Origin: Cupriavidus pauculus
GTDB taxonomy: Bacteria > Pseudomonadota > Gammaproteobacteria > Burkholderiales > Burkholderiaceae
Reading direction: 5' to 3'
Assembly: GCF_022179805.1 (NCBI RefSeq)
Contig: NZ_BPUO01000013.1
Span: 88,270 to 152,269 of the forward strand
DNA: 64,000 bases
Of the stretch, positions 50,186 through 59,608 are shown piece after piece. How positions within the stretch are numbered: position 1 is the first letter of the stretch; every line of letters starts with the position of its first letter. The position numbers were made by a program, and so were the translations under genes. Below the pieces are notes generated by a model. It saw nothing but the letters and a program-made list of their open reading frames with translations. It did not search any database and was not told where the DNA came from.

Positions 50186-52807
50186 ATGCAAGACAAATAT
50201 CTTCCGTCCGCCGTTGAACAAGCCGCCCAGCAGCACTGGCAAGCCATCGATGCCTACAAGGTGTCGGAGCACGCGGTCGGGCCAGACGGCAAGGAAAAGC
50301 AGAAGTTCTACGCCTGCTCGATGCTGCCCTATCCGTCGGGCAAGCTGCACATGGGCCATGTGCGCAACTACACCATCAACGACGTGATGGCGCGCTACCT
50401 GCGCATGAACGGCCGCAACGTACTGATGCCGATGGGCTGGGACGCGTTCGGCATGCCGGCCGAGAACGCCGCGCTGAATAACAAGGTGGCGCCTGCCGCC
50501 TGGACCTACGACAACATCGCTTACATGAAGAAGCAGATGCAGTCGATGGGCCTGGCGATCGACTGGTCGCGCGAAGTGGCTACCTGCAGCCCGGACTACT
50601 ACCGCTGGAACCAGTGGCTGTTCCTGAAGATGCTGGAAAAGGGCGTGGCCTACCGCAAGACCGGCACCGTGAACTGGGACCCGGTGGACCAGACCGTGCT
50701 GGCTAACGAGCAGGTGATCGACGGCCGTGGCTGGCGTTCGGGCGCGGTGGTGGAAAAGCGCGAAATCCCGATGTACTACCTGCGCATCACCGAGTACGCG
50801 CAGGAACTGCTGGGCGACCTGGACGGCCTGGGCTGGCCCGAGCGCGTCAAGATCATGCAGCAGAACTGGATCGGCCGCAGCGAGGGCGTGCGCTTTGCGT
50901 TCCCGCACGACATCCAGGGCGCTGACGGCAAGGCGATCAGCGACGGCAAGCTCTACGTGTTCACCACGCGCGCCGACACGATCATGGGCGTGACGTTCTG
51001 CGCGGTGGCCGCCGAGCACCCGCTGGCCACGCACGCCGCCGCGAACAATCCTGAACTGGCCGCGTTCATCGACGAATGCAAGCACGGTTCGGTCATGGAA
51101 GCCGACATGGCGACCATGGAGAAGAAGGGCATGCCCACCGGCCTGAAGGTCACGCATCCGCTGACCGGCGAGCAGGTGGAAGTATGGGTCGGCAACTACG
51201 TGCTGATGACCTACGGCGACGGCGCCGTGATGGGCGTCCCCGCGCACGACGAGCGCGACTTCGCCTTCGCCCGGAAGTACAACCTGCCGATCAAGCAGGT
51301 AATCGACGTCAAGGGCCAGCCGTATTCGACCGACGCCTGGCAAGAATGGTACGGCGACAAGGAACACGGCACCTGCATCCATAGCGGCAAGTACGACGGC
51401 ATGGGCTACAAGGCCGCCGTGGACGCCATCGCCGCCGATCTGGCAGCCAAGGACCTGGGCGAGAAGAAGGTGACCTGGCGCCTGCGCGACTGGGGTATCT
51501 CGCGTCAGCGCTACTGGGGTACGCCGATCCCGCTGATCCATTGCGATAGCTGCGGCGTGGTGCCCGTGCCCGAGAAGGATCTGCCGGTCGTGCTGCCCGA
51601 GGACCTGGTGCCGGACGGCACCGGCAATCCGCTGAACAAGGACCCGCGCTTCCTCGAATGCAGCTGCCCGTCATGCGGCAAGCCGGCGCGCCGCGAGACC
51701 GACACGATGGACACGTTCATCGACTCGTGCTGGTACTACATGCGCTATACGTGCCCGGACGCCACCACGATGGTGGATGCCCGCAACGACTACTGGATGC
51801 CGATGGACCAGTACATCGGCGGCATCGAGCACGCGATCCTGCACCTGTTGTACGCACGTTTCTGGACCAAGGTCATGCGTGACCTGGGCCTGGTCAAGTT
51901 CGACGAGCCGTTCACGAACCTGCTGACGCAGGGCATGGTGCTGAACGAGACGTTCTACCGCGAGGACGCGTCGGGCAAGAAGACCTGGTACAACCCGGCC
52001 GATGTCGATCTGCAGAACGACGATCGCGGTCGCCCGATGGGCGCCACGCTGAAGGCCGACGGCCAGCCGGTGGTGATCGGCGGCGTGGAAAAGATGTCGA
52101 AGTCGAAGAACAACGGCATCGACCCGCAGGCACTGATCGACCAGTACGGCGCCGATACCGCGCGCCTGTTCGTGATGTTTGCCGCGCCGCCCGAGCAACA
52201 GCTCGAATGGAGCGGTTCGGGCGTGGAAGGCGCGTCGCGCTTCCTGCGCCGCGTCTGGAACTACGGCGCCGCCAACGCCCAGGCCATTCGTGATGGCGCC
52301 GGCACGCAGGTGACCGCCGCCGACGCCGATGTGCGCCGCGAGCTGTACACGGTGCTCAAGCAGGCCAATTACGACTACGAACGCATCCAGTACAACACCG
52401 TGGTTTCGGCCACGATGAAGATGCTGAACGCGCTGGACGATGCCAAGACGGCGTCGCCGGCTGCGCGCCGCGAAGGCTTCAGCATCCTGCTGCGCGTGCT
52501 GTACCCGGTGGTGCCGCACATCGCGCACGGTCTGTGGGCGGAGCTTGGCTACGACGCGGAATCGGGCGACATCCTCGATGCCGCCTGGCCGCAGGTGGAC
52601 GAGAGCGCGCTGGTGCGCAGCGAGATCGACCTGGTGCTGCAGATCAACGGCAAGGTCCGTGGCAGCCTGACGGTGCCGGCCGATGCAGACCGCGCGGCCA
52701 TCGAGGCCGTGGCGGCCAACAGCGAAATCGTGGCGAAGTTCGCCAACGGTGCCGCGCCCAAGAAGATCGTGGTGGTACCGGGCCGGCTCGTCAACGTGGT
52801 GCTTTGA
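50186..52807 (+). CDS. leuS: Leucyl-tRNA synthetase
   Basis: 873 residues from the ATG at 50186. The HIGH-like motif is HMGH (residues 55-58 in YPSGKLHMGHVRNY) and the KMSKS motif is EKMSKSKNNG. The editing domain (TTRADTIMGVTFCAVAAEHP) is intact. It starts the leuS-lptE-holA-proA run; lptE follows after 23 bases. Confidence 0.97.
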   Translation: MQDKYLPSAVEQAAQQHWQAIDAYKVSEHAVGPDGKEKQKFYACSMLPYPSGKLHMGHVRNYTINDVMARYLRMNGRNVLMPMGWDAFGMPAENAALNNKVAPAAWTYDNIAYMKKQMQSMGLAIDWSREVATCSPDYYRWNQWLFLKMLEKGVAYRKTGTVNWDPVDQTVLANEQVIDGRGWRSGAVVEKREIPMYYLRITEYAQELLGDLDGLGWPERVKIMQQNWIGRSEGVRFAFPHDIQGADGKAISDGKLYVFTTRADTIMGVTFCAVAAEHPLATHAAANNPELAAFIDECKHGSVMEADMATMEKKGMPTGLKVTHPLTGEQVEVWVGNYVLMTYGDGAVMGVPAHDERDFAFARKYNLPIKQVIDVKGQPYSTDAWQEWYGDKEHGTCIHSGKYDGMGYKAAVDAIAADLAAKDLGEKKVTWRLRDWGISRQRYWGTPIPLIHCDSCGVVPVPEKDLPVVLPEDLVPDGTGNPLNKDPRFLECSCPSCGKPARRETDTMDTFIDSCWYYMRYTCPDATTMVDARNDYWMPMDQYIGGIEHAILHLLYARFWTKVMRDLGLVKFDEPFTNLLTQGMVLNETFYREDASGKKTWYNPADVDLQNDDRGRPMGATLKADGQPVVIGGVEKMSKSKNNGIDPQALIDQYGADTARLFVMFAAPPEQQLEWSGSGVEGASRFLRRVWNYGAANAQAIRDGAGTQVTAADADVRRELYTVLKQANYDYERIQYNTVVSATMKMLNALDDAKTASPAARREGFSILLRVLYPVVPHIAHGLWAELGYDAESGDILDAAWPQVDESALVRSEIDLVLQINGKVRGSLTVPADADRAAIEAVAANSEIVAKFANGAAPKKIVVVPGRLVNVVL

Positions 52808-52830
52808 GCCCCAACACCAATCAGGAAGAT

Positions 52831-53352
52831 ATGGCAATGGATCGACCGGACATGGGACGCCGCGGATTTCTCGCCATCGGTGCTGCAATGGCGGCGGCCG
52901 GCGTGCTGGCTGGCTGCGGCTTTCACATGCGCGGTAACGCCGATTTCGCGTTCAAGCGGCTCTATATCGGCCTGCCGCAGAACTCGCTGATGGGTGCGGA
53001 CCTGCGCCGCAACATCCGCAATGGTTCGGACACGCAGGTCGTCGAGGAAAAGGACCAGGCCGACGCGCTGCTCGACGTCCTGGCCGACACCCGCGCCAAG
53101 TCGATCCTCTCCATCACGGCACAGGGCGTGGTGCGCGAGTACCGCCTGACCCAGCGCTTCAGCTACCGCCTGCGCGATGCCGCCGGCAAGGAACTGATCG
53201 CGCCGTCGACGCTGGTGCTGACCCGCGACCTCACGTACAACGAAGCCAACACGCTGGCCAAGGACTACGAAGAGCAGCAGCTGTACCGCGACATGCAGAA
53301 GGACATCGTGCAACAGCTGATCCGCCGGCTGGCGGCGGTCAAGACGATCTGA
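52831..53352 (+). CDS. lptE: LPS-assembly lipoprotein LptE
   Basis: 173 residues from the ATG at 52831, preceded by an AGGAAG site. The signal GRRGFLAIGAAMAAAGVLAGC combines a twin-arginine-like RRxFL start with a lipobox LAGC. The mature GFHMRGNADFAFKRLYIGLPQNS and the C-terminal YEEQQLYRDMQKDIVQQLIRRLAAV match LptE, which plugs LptD in the outer membrane for LPS insertion. The order leuS-lptE-holA is conserved in proteobacteria. Confidence 0.93.
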   Translation: MAMDRPDMGRRGFLAIGAAMAAAGVLAGCGFHMRGNADFAFKRLYIGLPQNSLMGADLRRNIRNGSDTQVVEEKDQADALLDVLADTRAKSILSITAQGVVREYRLTQRFSYRLRDAAGKELIAPSTLVLTRDLTYNEANTLAKDYEEQQLYRDMQKDIVQQLIRRLAAVKTI

Positions 53353-53395
53353 GCGCGCTTCCGCCCGCACTCCGTCCGCACACACCCGGCCCCCG

Positions 53396-54466
53396 ATGCA
53401 GCTCAAGCTCGACGCACTCGACGCACACCTGAAGCAGGCCCAGGCCAAGGGCCTGGCGCCGCTGTACGTGGTGCATGGTGACGAGCACCTGCTGGTGCTC
53501 GAGGCCGTGGACCGGCTGCGCCGCGCCGCGCGCGATTCCGGTTTTACCGAGCGCGAGGTGCTGGTGGCCGAACGCGGGTTCCAGTGGGGGCACGTGACCG
53601 AGGCCCAGCAGTCGATGTCGTTGTTCGGCGACCGCAAGATCGTGGAACTGCGCGTGCCGTCGGGCAAGCCCGGCAAGGATGGCGGCGAGGCGCTGCGCGC
53701 CGTGGCTGCCCAGCCGTCGCCGGACGTGATCATGCTGGTCACGCTGCCCCGGATGGACTTTGCTTCGTCGAAATCGGCCTGGTTCCAGGCGCTGGAATCG
53801 GCCGGCGTGTCGATCAAGGTCGATGCCGTGGACCGCACGCGCCTGCCGGCCTGGGTGGGCGAACGGCTGGCGCTGCAGCAGCAACGCGTGGAGCCGGGCG
53901 AGCCGGGCCGGCGTGCGCTGCAGTTCATTGCCGACAAGGTCGAGGGCAATCTGCTGGCCGCGCATCAGGAAATCCAGAAACTCGGGCTGCTGTATCCCCC
54001 CGGCGTGCTGAACTTCGACCAGGTGCACGATGCGGTGCTGAATGTGGCCCGCTACGACGTGTTCAAGCTGTCCGAGGCGATGCTGGGCGGCGACGTGCCG
54101 CGCCTGACGCGCATGCTCGAAGGGCTGCGCGGCGAGGGCGAGGCGACGGTGCTGGTGCTGTGGGCGCTGACCGAGGAAATTCGCGTATTATCCAAGGTCC
54201 GGCAAGGGCTGGCGGCAGGCAAGCCAGCGGGCGTGCTGATGCGTGAACTGCGCGTCTGGGGCCCGCGCGAGCGCCTGGTGCCGCAGGCCGCGCAACGGCT
54301 GTCGATGCCGCAGCTTGAGGCCGCGCTGGCCCTGGCCGCGCGCCTGGACCGCCAGGTGAAGGGCCTCTCCGACTTGCCACGGGCGGGGGGCGCGGCGGGC
54401 AGCCTGCCAGCCGAGCCGTGGGACGGACTGCTGCAGTTGGCGCTGCTGATCGCGCGGCCAGCCTGA
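53396..54466 (+). CDS. holA: DNA polymerase III delta subunit HolA
   Basis: 356 residues beginning MQLKLDALDAHLKQ. LYVVHGDEHLLVLEAVDRLRRAAR and the later DKVEGNLLAAHQEIQKLGLLYP are HolA motifs (DNA polymerase clamp-loader delta). The three AAA-like domains appear complete. It opens the beta clamp within the clamp loader. It lies downstream of lptE with 43 bases between. Confidence 0.94.
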   Translation: MQLKLDALDAHLKQAQAKGLAPLYVVHGDEHLLVLEAVDRLRRAARDSGFTEREVLVAERGFQWGHVTEAQQSMSLFGDRKIVELRVPSGKPGKDGGEALRAVAAQPSPDVIMLVTLPRMDFASSKSAWFQALESAGVSIKVDAVDRTRLPAWVGERLALQQQRVEPGEPGRRALQFIADKVEGNLLAAHQEIQKLGLLYPPGVLNFDQVHDAVLNVARYDVFKLSEAMLGGDVPRLTRMLEGLRGEGEATVLVLWALTEEIRVLSKVRQGLAAGKPAGVLMRELRVWGPRERLVPQAAQRLSMPQLEAALALAARLDRQVKGLSDLPRAGGAAGSLPAEPWDGLLQLALLIARPA

Positions 54467-54559
54467 CGTCCCGAACCGAACCAGAACAAAGCTGGTAGCC
54501 GCGCCGGCGCTTCGACATCGCGGCACCCACAGCAGACCGGGCTGGACCCGGACACCATC

Positions 54560-55840
54560 ATGACCGAGTTCGATCTCCACGCTTACATGAATCGCGTTGG
54601 CCAGCAGGCCCGCGCGGCATCGCGCGCCATGGCGCGGGCCTCCACGGCCGACAAGAATCGCGCGCTGCTGACGATTGCCGCGGCCATCCGCCGCGATGCG
54701 GACAAGCTCAAGGCCGTCAATGCACGCGATGTGGAACGCGCCCGGGCCAATGGCCAGGACGCCGCGTTTGTTGACCGCCTGACGCTGTCCGACAAGGCCA
54801 TCGACACCATGGCCGCCGGCCTGGAACAGATCGCGGCACTGCCCGACCCGATCGGCGAGATCAGCAACATGAAATTCCGTCCCACCGGCATCCAGGTGGG
54901 GCAGATGCGCGTGCCGCTGGGCGTGATCGGCATCATCTACGAGTCGCGCCCGAATGTGACCATCGACGCCGCGGCGCTGTGCCTGAAGTCGGGCAACGCC
55001 ACGATCCTGCGCGGCGGCTCGGAGGCCATCGAATCGAATACCGCCCTGGCCGTGCTGGTGGCCAAGGGGCTGGCCGCCGCCGGACTGCCGGCCGAGGCCG
55101 TGCAGGTGATAGAGACCACCGACCGTGCGGCGGTGGGGCGCCTGATCACGATGACCGAGTACGTCGACGTGATCGTGCCGCGTGGCGGCAAGAGCCTGAT
55201 CGCGCGCCTGATCGAGGAAGGCCGCGTGCCGATGATCAAGCATCTGGACGGCATCTGCCATATCTACATCGACGACGATGCGGACGTGGAAAAGGCCGTA
55301 CGCGTGGCCGACAACGCCAAGACCCAGCGCTACGCGCCGTGCAACACGATGGAAACGCTGCTGGTGTCGCGCAAGGTCGCCGCCACGGTGCTGCCGCCGC
55401 TGTGCCGCATCTACCAGGACAAGGGCGTCGAACTGCGCGTTTGCGCCGATACGCGCGCCACGCTCGAAGCCGCCGGCTTCAGCGGGCTGGTCGATGCCAC
55501 CGAGGAAGACTGGAAGCTGGAATACCTGGCGCCGGTGCTGGCCATCCGTACCGTCGATGGCGTGGATGCGGCGATCGACCATATCAACACCCATGGTTCG
55601 GCGCACACGGATTCGATCGTGACCGAGAACTACAGCACGGGCATGCGCTTTATTCGCGAAGTGGATTCGGCCAGCGTGATGATCAACGCGTCGACGCGCT
55701 TTGCCGACGGTTTTGAATACGGCCTGGGCGCGGAAATCGGCATCTCGAACGACAAGCTGCACGCCCGGGGCCCGGTGGGGCTGGAAGGGCTGACGTCGCT
55801 CAAGTACGTGGTGTTCGGCCACGGCGAGATCCGCACGTAA
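54560..55840 (+). CDS. proA: Gamma-glutamyl phosphate reductase ProA
   Basis: 426 residues. The catalytic Cys is in YAPCNTMETLLV. Other family motifs are VPLGVIGIIYESRPNVTID, LCLKSGNATILRGGSEA and DSIVTENYSTGMRFIREVDSASVMINASTRFADGFEYGLGAEIGIS. It reduces glutamyl phosphate to the semialdehyde in proline synthesis. It follows holA after 93 bases and precedes hemJ by 20 bases. Confidence 0.97.
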   Translation: MTEFDLHAYMNRVGQQARAASRAMARASTADKNRALLTIAAAIRRDADKLKAVNARDVERARANGQDAAFVDRLTLSDKAIDTMAAGLEQIAALPDPIGEISNMKFRPTGIQVGQMRVPLGVIGIIYESRPNVTIDAAALCLKSGNATILRGGSEAIESNTALAVLVAKGLAAAGLPAEAVQVIETTDRAAVGRLITMTEYVDVIVPRGGKSLIARLIEEGRVPMIKHLDGICHIYIDDDADVEKAVRVADNAKTQRYAPCNTMETLLVSRKVAATVLPPLCRIYQDKGVELRVCADTRATLEAAGFSGLVDATEEDWKLEYLAPVLAIRTVDGVDAAIDHINTHGSAHTDSIVTENYSTGMRFIREVDSASVMINASTRFADGFEYGLGAEIGISNDKLHARGPVGLEGLTSLKYVVFGHGEIRT

Positions 55841-55860
55841 CGGACAAGCGAGAAACGCAG

Positions 55861-56283
55861 ATGCTCTGGGTCAAGGCCTTCCATATCCTGTTCGTGATTT
55901 CGTGGTTCGCGGGCCTGTTTTACCTGCCGCGTATCTTCGTCAACCTGGCCATGGAAACCGATCCGGCCAGCGTGCAGCGCCTGCTGTTGATGGCGCGCAA
56001 GCTGTTCCGCTTCATGACCATGCTGGCCGTGCCGGCGCTGGTGTTCGGCCTGTGGCTGTTCCTGGGCTACGGCATCGGCCGCGGCGCGGGGCAGGGCTGG
56101 ATGCACGCCAAGCTGGCGCTGGTGGTGGTGTTGATCGGGTACCACCACGGTTGTGGCGTGCTGCTGCGCAAGTTCGAGCGCGGCGCCAATACGCGGTCGC
56201 ACACGTTCTACCGCTGGTTCAACGAGCTGCCGGTGCTGGTGTTGCTGGCCATCGTGATTCTGGTTGTCGTAAAGCCGTTCTAA
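55861..56283 (+). CDS. hemJ: Protoporphyrinogen oxidase HemJ (CopD/UPF0093 family)
   Basis: 140 residues with four transmembrane helices. Start MLWVKAFHILFVISWFAGLFYLPRIFV is characteristic of HemJ; His8 and the HAK motif (residues 82-84) correspond to residues reported as essential in HemJ proteins, and the C-terminal FNELPVLVLLAIVILVV is conserved. It oxidises protoporphyrinogen IX in the inner membrane. The gene is often simply labelled CopD family. It lies 20 bases after proA. Confidence 0.9.
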   Translation: MLWVKAFHILFVISWFAGLFYLPRIFVNLAMETDPASVQRLLLMARKLFRFMTMLAVPALVFGLWLFLGYGIGRGAGQGWMHAKLALVVVLIGYHHGCGVLLRKFERGANTRSHTFYRWFNELPVLVLLAIVILVVVKPF

Positions 56284-56319
56284 GCTGTCGAATTCCTACC
56301 GTTTTTCGATGAGGTCGTG

Positions 56320-56925
56320 ATGAGCAAGCAGGTCGAGTATTTTCTGGCGCCCCAGTCACCGTTCGTCTACCTGGGCCATGAGCGCTTTGTGGAGATCGCC
56401 AATCGCCATCAGGCGCAGGTGCTGCTGAAGCCGGCCGACCTGGGCAAGGTGTTCTCGGTGTCCGGTGGGCTGCCGCTGGCCCAGCGCCCGCCGCAGCGCC
56501 AGGCCTACCGTCTGGTTGAGCTCCAGCGCTGGAGCCAGTACCTGAACATCCCGCTGAACCTGCATCCGACGTTCTTCCCGGTGTCGGGCGACGCGGCGGC
56601 CAAGCTGATCATCGCCGCGCAACTGGCCCACGGTACGGCACGCGCGCTGGCGCTGACTGGCGCCATCACGCGGGCGGTCTGGGCCGAGCAGCGGAACATC
56701 GCCGACGGCGCCACGCTGACGCAGATTGCCGACGAGAACGACCTCGACGGCGCCAGCCTGCTCAAGGCCAGCGAAGGGCAGGCGGTGCAGGCCGCCTACG
56801 CGCAGAATACGCAGGACGCGATCTCAGCCAATGTGTTCGGCGCACCGTGGTTTGTCCATGACGGCCAGCCGTACTGGGGCCAGGACCGGCTCGAATTCCT
56901 CGACCGCGCGCTTGCGGTAGGTTGA
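56320..56925 (+). CDS. DsbA-family 2-hydroxychromene-2-carboxylate isomerase-like protein
   Basis: 201 residues from the ATG at 56320; a GTG at 56317 is equally in frame. The thioredoxin-like fold of the kappa-class GST/DsbA family begins VEYFLAPQSPFVYLG, with the Ser after Pro taking the place of the CXXC Cys. The cis-Pro region GAPWFVHDGQPYWGQDRLEFL closes the domain. A glutathione-dependent isomerase role is inferred; the natural substrate is unknown. It lies between hemJ and a terminator. Confidence 0.87.
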   Translation: MSKQVEYFLAPQSPFVYLGHERFVEIANRHQAQVLLKPADLGKVFSVSGGLPLAQRPPQRQAYRLVELQRWSQYLNIPLNLHPTFFPVSGDAAAKLIIAAQLAHGTARALALTGAITRAVWAEQRNIADGATLTQIADENDLDGASLLKASEGQAVQAAYAQNTQDAISANVFGAPWFVHDGQPYWGQDRLEFLDRALAVG

Positions 56926-56952
56926 TCGGCACACCGGACCCCATGATTTGCC

Positions 56953-56974
56953 CGTCCGCGTTGCGGACGTTTTT
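56953..56974 (+). terminator. Intrinsic terminator before the rRNA methyltransferase gene
   Basis: A 7-bp stem CGTCCGC / GCGGACG with a GTT loop, then five T. It ends the upstream run 28 bases after the isomerase stop, and only 20 bases before the next ATG. Confidence 0.8.
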
Positions 56975-56994
56975 GTTTTCAGGAATGACTCGCC

Positions 56995-58257
56995 ATGACC
57001 CAAGCTTTCTTTGCACCTTGCCCGCGCGGCCTTGAACCGGCACTGGCCGAGGAACTGCGCGAGATTGCGCAATATCCGGCCGTGGCGGCTGCGGCCCCGT
57101 TCGAAGTGCATCGCGAGATGCCGGGCGGGGTGTCGTTCTCGGGCGAGATGTCCGCGGCCTACGCGGTCAACCTGCACTCGCGCATCGCCAGTCGCGTGCT
57201 GCTGCGGGTGGCGCAGCGCGGCTATCGCCATGAGGACGATATCTACTCGCTGGCGCGCCAGCAGCGCTGGGAGCAATGGTTCTCGCCCGACGAGACGTTG
57301 CGCGTCGATATCACCGCGCACAAGTCGCCGCTGCAGAGCCTGAATTTCACAGCGCTGCGCGTCAAGGACGGCGTATGCGACGCCATGCGCGACCGCCTGG
57401 GTGCGCGCCCCAGCGTGGACACGGTCAGCCCCGATGTCCGCATCTACGCGCACCTGACCGAGTTCGACTGCACGCTCTATCTGGACACGACCGGCGAGCC
57501 GCTGTTCAAGCGGGGCTGGCGCATGGAAAAGGGTGAGGCGCCGCTCAAGGAAAACCTGGCGGCGGGCATCCTGCGCCTGGCCGGCTGGACGCCGGGCCAG
57601 ACGAACCGCCCGTTCTTCGATCCGATGTGCGGCAGCGGCACGTTCCTGGTGGAAGCCGCGCAGGTTGCGCTGGGCATTGCCCCGGGCGCTGCCCGTACCT
57701 TCGCGTTCGAATGGCTCAAGGGTGCGGACACCAAGGCCTGGCAGGCGCTGCGCGCTGACGCGCAACGCGCGAAAGAGACAGCAGCCAGCCGTAGTGCGAC
57801 GCTGCAGATTGCCGGCTCCGATATTTCCACGGACATGCTATCGATGGCGCAGGCCAACTGGCAACGCGCCGGGCTGCCCGGCGATGTGCAACTGAAGCAG
57901 GTGGATGCCCGCTTCGTGCAGCCGCCGTTTGCCGAGCCTGGCGTGATGATGATGAACCCGCCTTATGGCGAGCGTATCGCGGTCCGTGGAGATCGTAGAA
58001 ACGCCATGCAGGAGGCGCCGCGCGACGAGGCGGAAGAAGCAGCCGCCAACCAGTTTGCCAGCGCCTTCGCTACCACGCTGAAGCAGCATTTCGCGAACTG
58101 GCAGGCCTGGGTGTTCACGGGCGACCTGACGATCCCGAAGCGCCTGCGGCTCAAGGAGTCGCGCCGTACGCCGCTGTTCAACGGCAATATCGAATGCCGG
58201 CTGTTCCGGTTCGATATGGTGCGTGGGGGGAATCGGGAAGGGCAGAAGAAGGATTGA
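56995..58257 (+). CDS. THUMP-domain RNA methyltransferase (RlmL/RlmK-N type)
   Basis: 420 residues starting MTQAFFAPCPRGLEPALAEEL, the usual N-terminus. A THUMP domain (residues 60-160) binds RNA, then a Rossmann methyltransferase with FFDPMCGSGTFLVEAA (SAM loop) and MMNPPYGERIAV (NPPY base-flipping motif). It is the 23S rRNA G2445 (RlmL-like) or related guanine-N2 enzyme; E. coli RlmL is fused to RlmK, which is absent here. It is followed by a REP-like repeat. Confidence 0.92.
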   Translation: MTQAFFAPCPRGLEPALAEELREIAQYPAVAAAAPFEVHREMPGGVSFSGEMSAAYAVNLHSRIASRVLLRVAQRGYRHEDDIYSLARQQRWEQWFSPDETLRVDITAHKSPLQSLNFTALRVKDGVCDAMRDRLGARPSVDTVSPDVRIYAHLTEFDCTLYLDTTGEPLFKRGWRMEKGEAPLKENLAAGILRLAGWTPGQTNRPFFDPMCGSGTFLVEAAQVALGIAPGAARTFAFEWLKGADTKAWQALRADAQRAKETAASRSATLQIAGSDISTDMLSMAQANWQRAGLPGDVQLKQVDARFVQPPFAEPGVMMMNPPYGERIAVRGDRRNAMQEAPRDEAEEAAANQFASAFATTLKQHFANWQAWVFTGDLTIPKRLRLKESRRTPLFNGNIECRLFRFDMVRGGNREGQKKD

Positions 58258-58280
58258 GGTCTAGCACTGCGGATGTCTTG

Positions 58281-58311
58281 CTCCCCTCTCCCACGTGGTG
58301 GGAGAGGGGAG
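58281..58311. repeat. REP-like inverted repeat, copy 2
   Basis: 14-bp perfect arms CTCCCCTCTCCCAC / GTGGGAGAGGGGAG around a GTG loop, then five A. The core matches the repeat at 30126-30168 and lies 24 bases after the methyltransferase stop. Confidence 0.8.
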
Positions 58312-58337
58312 AAAAACACTAGCGGGAGGGATCGAAA

Positions 58338-59387
58338 TCAAGCGTGCTTGCCACGCCCCGTCAGCGCTTCCGCATTGCGCGAGAACTCCGACAAAAAACT
58401 CTGCAGGCTGACCACGGGTTCCTGCAGCATGTGGCGCGGCAGGTCGAACAGCGCGTAGAAGTATTCCTCGCGGCCCTCGCAGCGTTCGGCCGGCAGGCAG
58501 TACTGTTCCCAGTCGGCGCAGGCCGGCGTGTACATGCCGTTGCCGGGCCAGAAGAACGGCACGATACGGCCTTCCCGCAGGCCCTCGATCAATGCGGCCG
58601 GCGCTTCGTAGGCCTCGGCCGATTCCACCTGGTTCATCAGCCCGGCGCGGGTTTCGATGACCATCAGCGTGGCATGGCCCTGCGCGGTCAGCAGCAACAT
58701 CCCCACCGGATTCGGAAACAGGTAGTACTCGATGAAGCCATAGCGCGCGGCCGTCTGGCGCACGCGATCCGCCATGACGGGGTCGGACAGGAACGAGTAG
58801 GAATGGCGCGTGAGCAGGTCGCGCAGCGTGCGCGAGATCGATGCGAAGTACTGTTGCTGCAGCGCGTCGATCTCATCGTTCAGGCGCGCCACCATGTTCG
58901 GATCGTGCTTCTTCACATAGCGGTCGATCAGGCCGTGATTGAAGCCTTGCACCGCGATGCTCTCGTCGGCCGTGCCGGTCAGCAGGATGGTCTTGCACGG
59001 CAGGTCTTCCAGTGCCTGGCAGAATTCCAGCCCGTCCATCTGCGGCATCGAGTAGTCCACCACCACCACGCCCGGCTGCAGGAACCGATGCACGTCGTGG
59101 ATCTGACGATGGATGCGGTCGACATCGAGCTGCACCGTGCGGCGCTCGGACAGAAAGGTCAGGTCGTCGTGCGTGACGCGCACCGGAAGGAAGGCGGGGT
59201 GCCGCGTGGCGTAGGCTTCGCGAATCCACGCCAGGGCGTCGCGCGGATCGGTGAAGCTGACCACCGCACGCGATGCGTCCATCTGGAAAGCCAGGCTGTC
59301 GATAAACGATTTGCTATCGTCCACCAGCACCGTCAGAACAGGGTGATGGAAAACCGACAGATTCCGGTCATGCGCGGGAAATGTCAT
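58338..59387 (-). CDS. Response regulator with split receiver domain
   Basis: 349 residues from the ATG at 59387. Receiver signatures are Asp23-Asp24 (VLVDDSKSFI), phosphoacceptor Asp111 (VVVVDYSMPQMDG), Thr138 (LLTGTADES) and Lys159 (YVKKHD). The gap between the acidic pair and Asp111 is 87 residues, about 43 more than in CheY, due to an insert (residues about 62-103). The C-terminal 190 residues resemble no DNA-binding output I know, with YYLFPNPVGMLLLTAQGHATLMV and many aromatic residues. It has no visible histidine kinase neighbour. Confidence 0.75.
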   Translation of the reverse strand: MTFPAHDRNLSVFHHPVLTVLVDDSKSFIDSLAFQMDASRAVVSFTDPRDALAWIREAYATRHPAFLPVRVTHDDLTFLSERRTVQLDVDRIHRQIHDVHRFLQPGVVVVDYSMPQMDGLEFCQALEDLPCKTILLTGTADESIAVQGFNHGLIDRYVKKHDPNMVARLNDEIDALQQQYFASISRTLRDLLTRHSYSFLSDPVMADRVRQTAARYGFIEYYLFPNPVGMLLLTAQGHATLMVIETRAGLMNQVESAEAYEAPAALIEGLREGRIVPFFWPGNGMYTPACADWEQYCLPAERCEGREEYFYALFDLPRHMLQEPVVSLQSFLSEFSRNAEALTGRGKHA

Positions 59388-59480
59388 TGTGCGATCAAAG
59401 CCGGCCGCCGGCCGCAAGGGAAGAAAGAACGGGCAAGCCAGTATAGCGCCTGATCCCCCGCGCGCAACCTAACTGCACAA

Positions 59481-59510
59481 AAGGAAACGGCCAGCGTTGG
59501 TTGCTGGCCG
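59481..59510 (-). terminator. Intrinsic terminator after pntB
   Basis: The 8-bp stem CGGCCAGC / GCTGGCCG (59488-59495 with 59503-59510) with a 7-base loop, followed on the minus strand by TTTCCTTTTG. It lies about 100 bases past the pntB stop. Confidence 0.65.
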
Positions 59511-59608
59511 CACCCGTTCGATTTTATTGATTTCAGGTCTGCGCGTTGCTTTATTCACGCGGCCGGATTGCGCCCCTGACGGGCGCGCATCCGGGTATTA
59601 ACGGCAGC

